Shown here: in pieces, positions 61,672 to 64,000 of the stretch
Numbering within the stretch: position 1 is the stretch's first letter
Layout: the number at the start of each line of letters is the position of its first letter
Assembly (NCBI GenBank): GCA_029263015.1
Contig: JAJCYI010000198.1
Span: 29,671 to 93,670 of the forward strand
Length of the DNA: 64,000 nucleotides
Direction of reading: 5' to 3'
Origin: Saprospiraceae bacterium
GTDB lineage: Bacteria; Bacteroidota; Bacteroidia; Chitinophagales; Saprospiraceae
Made by a program: the position numbers and the translations under genes
The notes under the pieces: model-generated
The model's input: only the letters and a program-made list of their open reading frames with translations
Database searches by the model: none
What the model was told of the DNA's origin: nothing

Positions 61672-63759
61672 TCAGTTTTTGATAAACCTACCTTTATGAA
61701 TTGTACCATCCTGAGATGTCACACTTAAAATATACAATCCAGATGGTATTTGGTCAACATTAAATTTAACAGCATTAGATTTCTGAATATTATCAGCGAT
61801 CACCACCCTACCGTGTATATCAACCACTTGAAACTTTATCATGGTCCCAGAAAACTGAATTTCCAAAAAATCATTAGCTGGATTTGGATAAAAAATCAAT
61901 ATTTCATTTGAACTCTCACCCACAGCTATCCCACCCCATTCTGGTTTATTTAAGAATGAACTCGAATTTCCGCCAGGACTATTAAATCCATCATCATCCA
62001 ACCCCCCTGGGGTTTCTTCTGACAGACAATTCAAATTTTTGGTAAAATAATTTCCTATCAACCGAAACCCTTTGGGCGGAAATACGCCATAGTCCACACC
62101 ACTCATATTGCTGGGCAAAATGTTATCAGGGGAAGAATCATCTATTAAAAATAATTCATCAGGGCAATCCCCATCTTTGGCAAAAGAAAATAACATAACC
62201 TCTCCGTCATCAAAAGAAATTCCTTCCTCATCTGGAGATAGATCGAAAGCAAAATAGTTGTTCCCTGACTGAGTCTGTGTTGTTTCCAATGTCCAAACAC
62301 CGCTGGCGTGACTCTCAATGTTTTTCAGGTTAAACCCTTCTGTAGCGCCGACCGTAATGTTGCCAGACTCCAAAATGAAATTATTAAGTGCTCCATTTGT
62401 ATTAGCTGGTTTTAGAAAAACACCCCACGAAACACGGCCCGCAAGCATACGGACATTCAATTCCAAAGAATCATCAAATGCTATTATAGGGCTGTTGGGG
62501 TCATTCAAATCACCATCGTCCCCAGCATCGTAAATGCCATTTCCATTGGTGTCCTCCAACCCATTTGGGTATCCGTCATTGTCGTTGTCATCACAGTTCC
62601 AGGCCATCGGCGCATATAAATCAGTAAAGTTGTAAAAATTCAATTGGGGGTTAAATTGGATCACTTGCAAGCCATTCCCAGGATTGGAATTCGCACTGTT
62701 CGGAGGGCAAAAAGGATCCGATTCATTAGGTGTATAACAATCAATTAAATACAAGGAATCTGGACATCCGCTTTCTCCTCTAAAGGTAAACAACAAAACG
62801 TCCTCTTCATTTTGATATAATATTGGGTAGCTTGGTTCAGCCTGCAAAAGACTAAATGAAACGTAATCCTTTGCTGGATTTTCAGGCGGATTATAAACTG
62901 TGGCATCGTTCTTCCAAAGTCCTGAAATGGGATTTAATCCATACCAAGAAAAGCCATCTGGCATGACAACCGTTACTAGTCCGGACCCTGTGATTGTTTC
63001 GCCCTCTTCATTCATACCTTCCATTCTTGCATACACCCCCCAAGATTCTCCACCTGGCTGAACCTGAAGTTTTAAAAGAATACCAGGAGGCAAAGGGCTA
63101 TTTGGGTCATTTAGATCGGACTCGTCTATATCTGGATCATATATGCCGTTTCCGTTGGTGTCCTCAAAAGCATTGAGGATTCCATCGCCATCGCTGTCGT
63201 GGCAGTTCCAAGCAGAGGGGGCATAAATGTTTGAAAAATTATAAAATTCGGTAGTTGAAGTGAAATCTATCACAGAAAGGTCGTTGCCTGAAAGGCAGCC
63301 ATCGACATTATAAATACAACAAAGGGAATCAGTTTGAATTGGCGTCCCACAATCAAATAGGTACATGGTGTCAACACAATTATCTAACTGGTAGGTAAAA
63401 AGGAGGGTTTCTTCTGTGCCTAAGGGTATCGGAAATGTTGGCTCCGCAATTAGCAACCCAAAGGTAAGGTATTGCATATCAGGGTTCTGAATTGGTGAAA
63501 CCACAATCGAATTCTGTCCCCACAATCCGTTTACGGAACTAAAGGATGAAATAAAATTGCCCGCGGGCATAACAACAGTCACTGCACCGGAACCCGTTAT
63601 CGTACCCGGTGAAGGAATTATGCCAACAGGCTTCACATACACCCCCCACTTGTTTTCTTCCATCAACTGCAACTTCATTTCAAGCTGTGCACTAAGTGGT
63701 GTGGAAATAGAAATAGAAAGGAAAAATAAAAGGATGCTAGGTAAGATTCGGGCGCACAT
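61672..63759 (-). CDS. Secreted protein with three shared domains and T9SS tail
   Basis: The 695-residue protein has a signal peptide (cleavage near LSAQL), three copies of a ~190-residue domain (starting near residues 25, 225 and 430; markers TITGSGAVTVVMP, ETITGSGLVTVVMP and ESGNITVGATEG, then CHDSDGDGILNAFEDTNGNG or CDDNDNDGYPNGLEDTNGNG linkers), and a Por-type T9SS sorting domain (ILIFYPNPANDFLEIQ, GLYILSV). The domain is the one at the N-terminus of the genes at 6092 and 7019. The short Asp-rich linkers are single TSP3-like repeats that bind Ca2+. It should be an outer-surface or secreted protein; its ligand is unknown. Confidence 0.85.
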   Translation of the reverse strand: MCARILPSILLFFLSISISTPLSAQLEMKLQLMEENKWGVYVKPVGIIPSPGTITGSGAVTVVMPAGNFISSFSSVNGLWGQNSIVVSPIQNPDMQYLTFGLLIAEPTFPIPLGTEETLLFTYQLDNCVDTMYLFDCGTPIQTDSLCCIYNVDGCLSGNDLSVIDFTSTTEFYNFSNIYAPSAWNCHDSDGDGILNAFEDTNGNGIYDPDIDESDLNDPNSPLPPGILLKLQVQPGGESWGVYARMEGMNEEGETITGSGLVTVVMPDGFSWYGLNPISGLWKNDATVYNPPENPAKDYVSFSLLQAEPSYPILYQNEEDVLLFTFRGESGCPDSLYLIDCYTPNESDPFCPPNSANSNPGNGLQVIQFNPQLNFYNFTDLYAPMAWNCDDNDNDGYPNGLEDTNGNGIYDAGDDGDLNDPNSPIIAFDDSLELNVRMLAGRVSWGVFLKPANTNGALNNFILESGNITVGATEGFNLKNIESHASGVWTLETTQTQSGNNYFAFDLSPDEEGISFDDGEVMLFSFAKDGDCPDELFLIDDSSPDNILPSNMSGVDYGVFPPKGFRLIGNYFTKNLNCLSEETPGGLDDDGFNSPGGNSSSFLNKPEWGGIAVGESSNEILIFYPNPANDFLEIQFSGTMIKFQVVDIHGRVVIADNIQKSNAVKFNVDQIPSGLYILSVTSQDGTIHKGRFIKN

Positions 63760-63918
63760 AAGCCATTTGGTTTTTTATCATAAAATGATGGGGAGACGAG
63801 AGAGAGGGGAAGGATACCCTACTTAGGCAATATTTATACCAACGTACACCCCGAAATGTGATCGCCATATTTATTGGACAGACTTAATGTGTGATAATTT
63901 CTTGGGAAATTGAGCACA

Positions 63919-64000
63919 GGCGTGGGGCGCCCCGAGCGGGGGGGGGGCCCCCCGGCCGGTGTGGGGGTGCGGCGCCCGGAGGGGGGGGCGCCCCCGCGGG
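63919..64000. other. Near-pure G/C tail, likely assembly or read artefact
   Basis: After ordinary sequence up to about 63918 (..TTGAGCACA), the last ~80 bases consist almost only of G and C with long G and C runs. The rest of the window is AT-leaning, so the break is abrupt and does not resemble a gene. It looks like low-quality sequence at the end of a contig. Confidence 0.75.

Overview
The window looks like a chromosomal segment of a Bacteroidota bacterium, most likely a Saprospiria-like marine or wastewater lineage (lineage is inference). Supporting signs are secreted proteins with C-terminal type IX secretion (T9SS, Por-type) sorting domains, a 2,858-residue thrombospondin-type-3 repeat protein, lipobox proteins, moderate AT richness and weak Shine-Dalgarno signals.

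Layout. 1-5.3 kb: leftward exopolysaccharide genes (truncated glycosyltransferase, methyltransferase, Wzx-like flippase, Wzz/Wzc-like protein with a degenerate kinase domain). 6.1-15.6 kb: two leftward secreted proteins sharing an N-terminal domain, one of them the giant Asp-rich repeat protein; a third relative lies at 61.7-63.8 kb. 16.2-44.4 kb: a rightward nitrogen-oxide respiration island. It holds a Crp/Fnr regulator, an SDR protein with an unknown partner, a radical SAM protein, a qNOR-like enzyme whose active-site and quinol-site residues match putative nitric oxide dismutase (Nod), a diheme cytochrome c, a NapH/NosR-like membrane Fe-S protein, an animal-type haem peroxidase, then cytochrome c-narG-(repeat lipoprotein)-small membrane protein-narH-narJ-narI-membrane protein-narK-narK-CMD protein-hemerythrin. 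44.5-53.3 kb: an ABC exporter, an unknown membrane protein, a tRNA-Arg(UCU) gene split by a group I intron encoding a PD-(D/E)XK homing endonuclease, ung, a LolD-like ATPase, a GT-C glycosyltransferase and a secreted unknown. 54.3-58.9 kb: a GcvT-like protein, two PYROXD2-like FAD oxidoreductases and a Rieske-oxygenase-like remnant. 59-63.8 kb: small leftward genes and a T9SS protein. The last ~80 bases are almost pure G/C and look artefactual.

How it fits together. NarK proteins would bring in nitrate and export nitrite, NarGHI would reduce nitrate to nitrite with quinol, and the Nod-like enzyme would act on NO. No NO-forming nitrite reductase (nirK/nirS) and no nosZ are visible, so those steps must be encoded elsewhere or be absent. 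If Nod is correct, the organism could make O2 from NO in the dark. The gaps in this island carry at least four palindromic MITE-like elements with 3-bp TNA or 8-bp target duplications, and many gene junctions carry 7-8 bp tandem repeats. Assignments rest on reading motifs by eye; no database search was possible.
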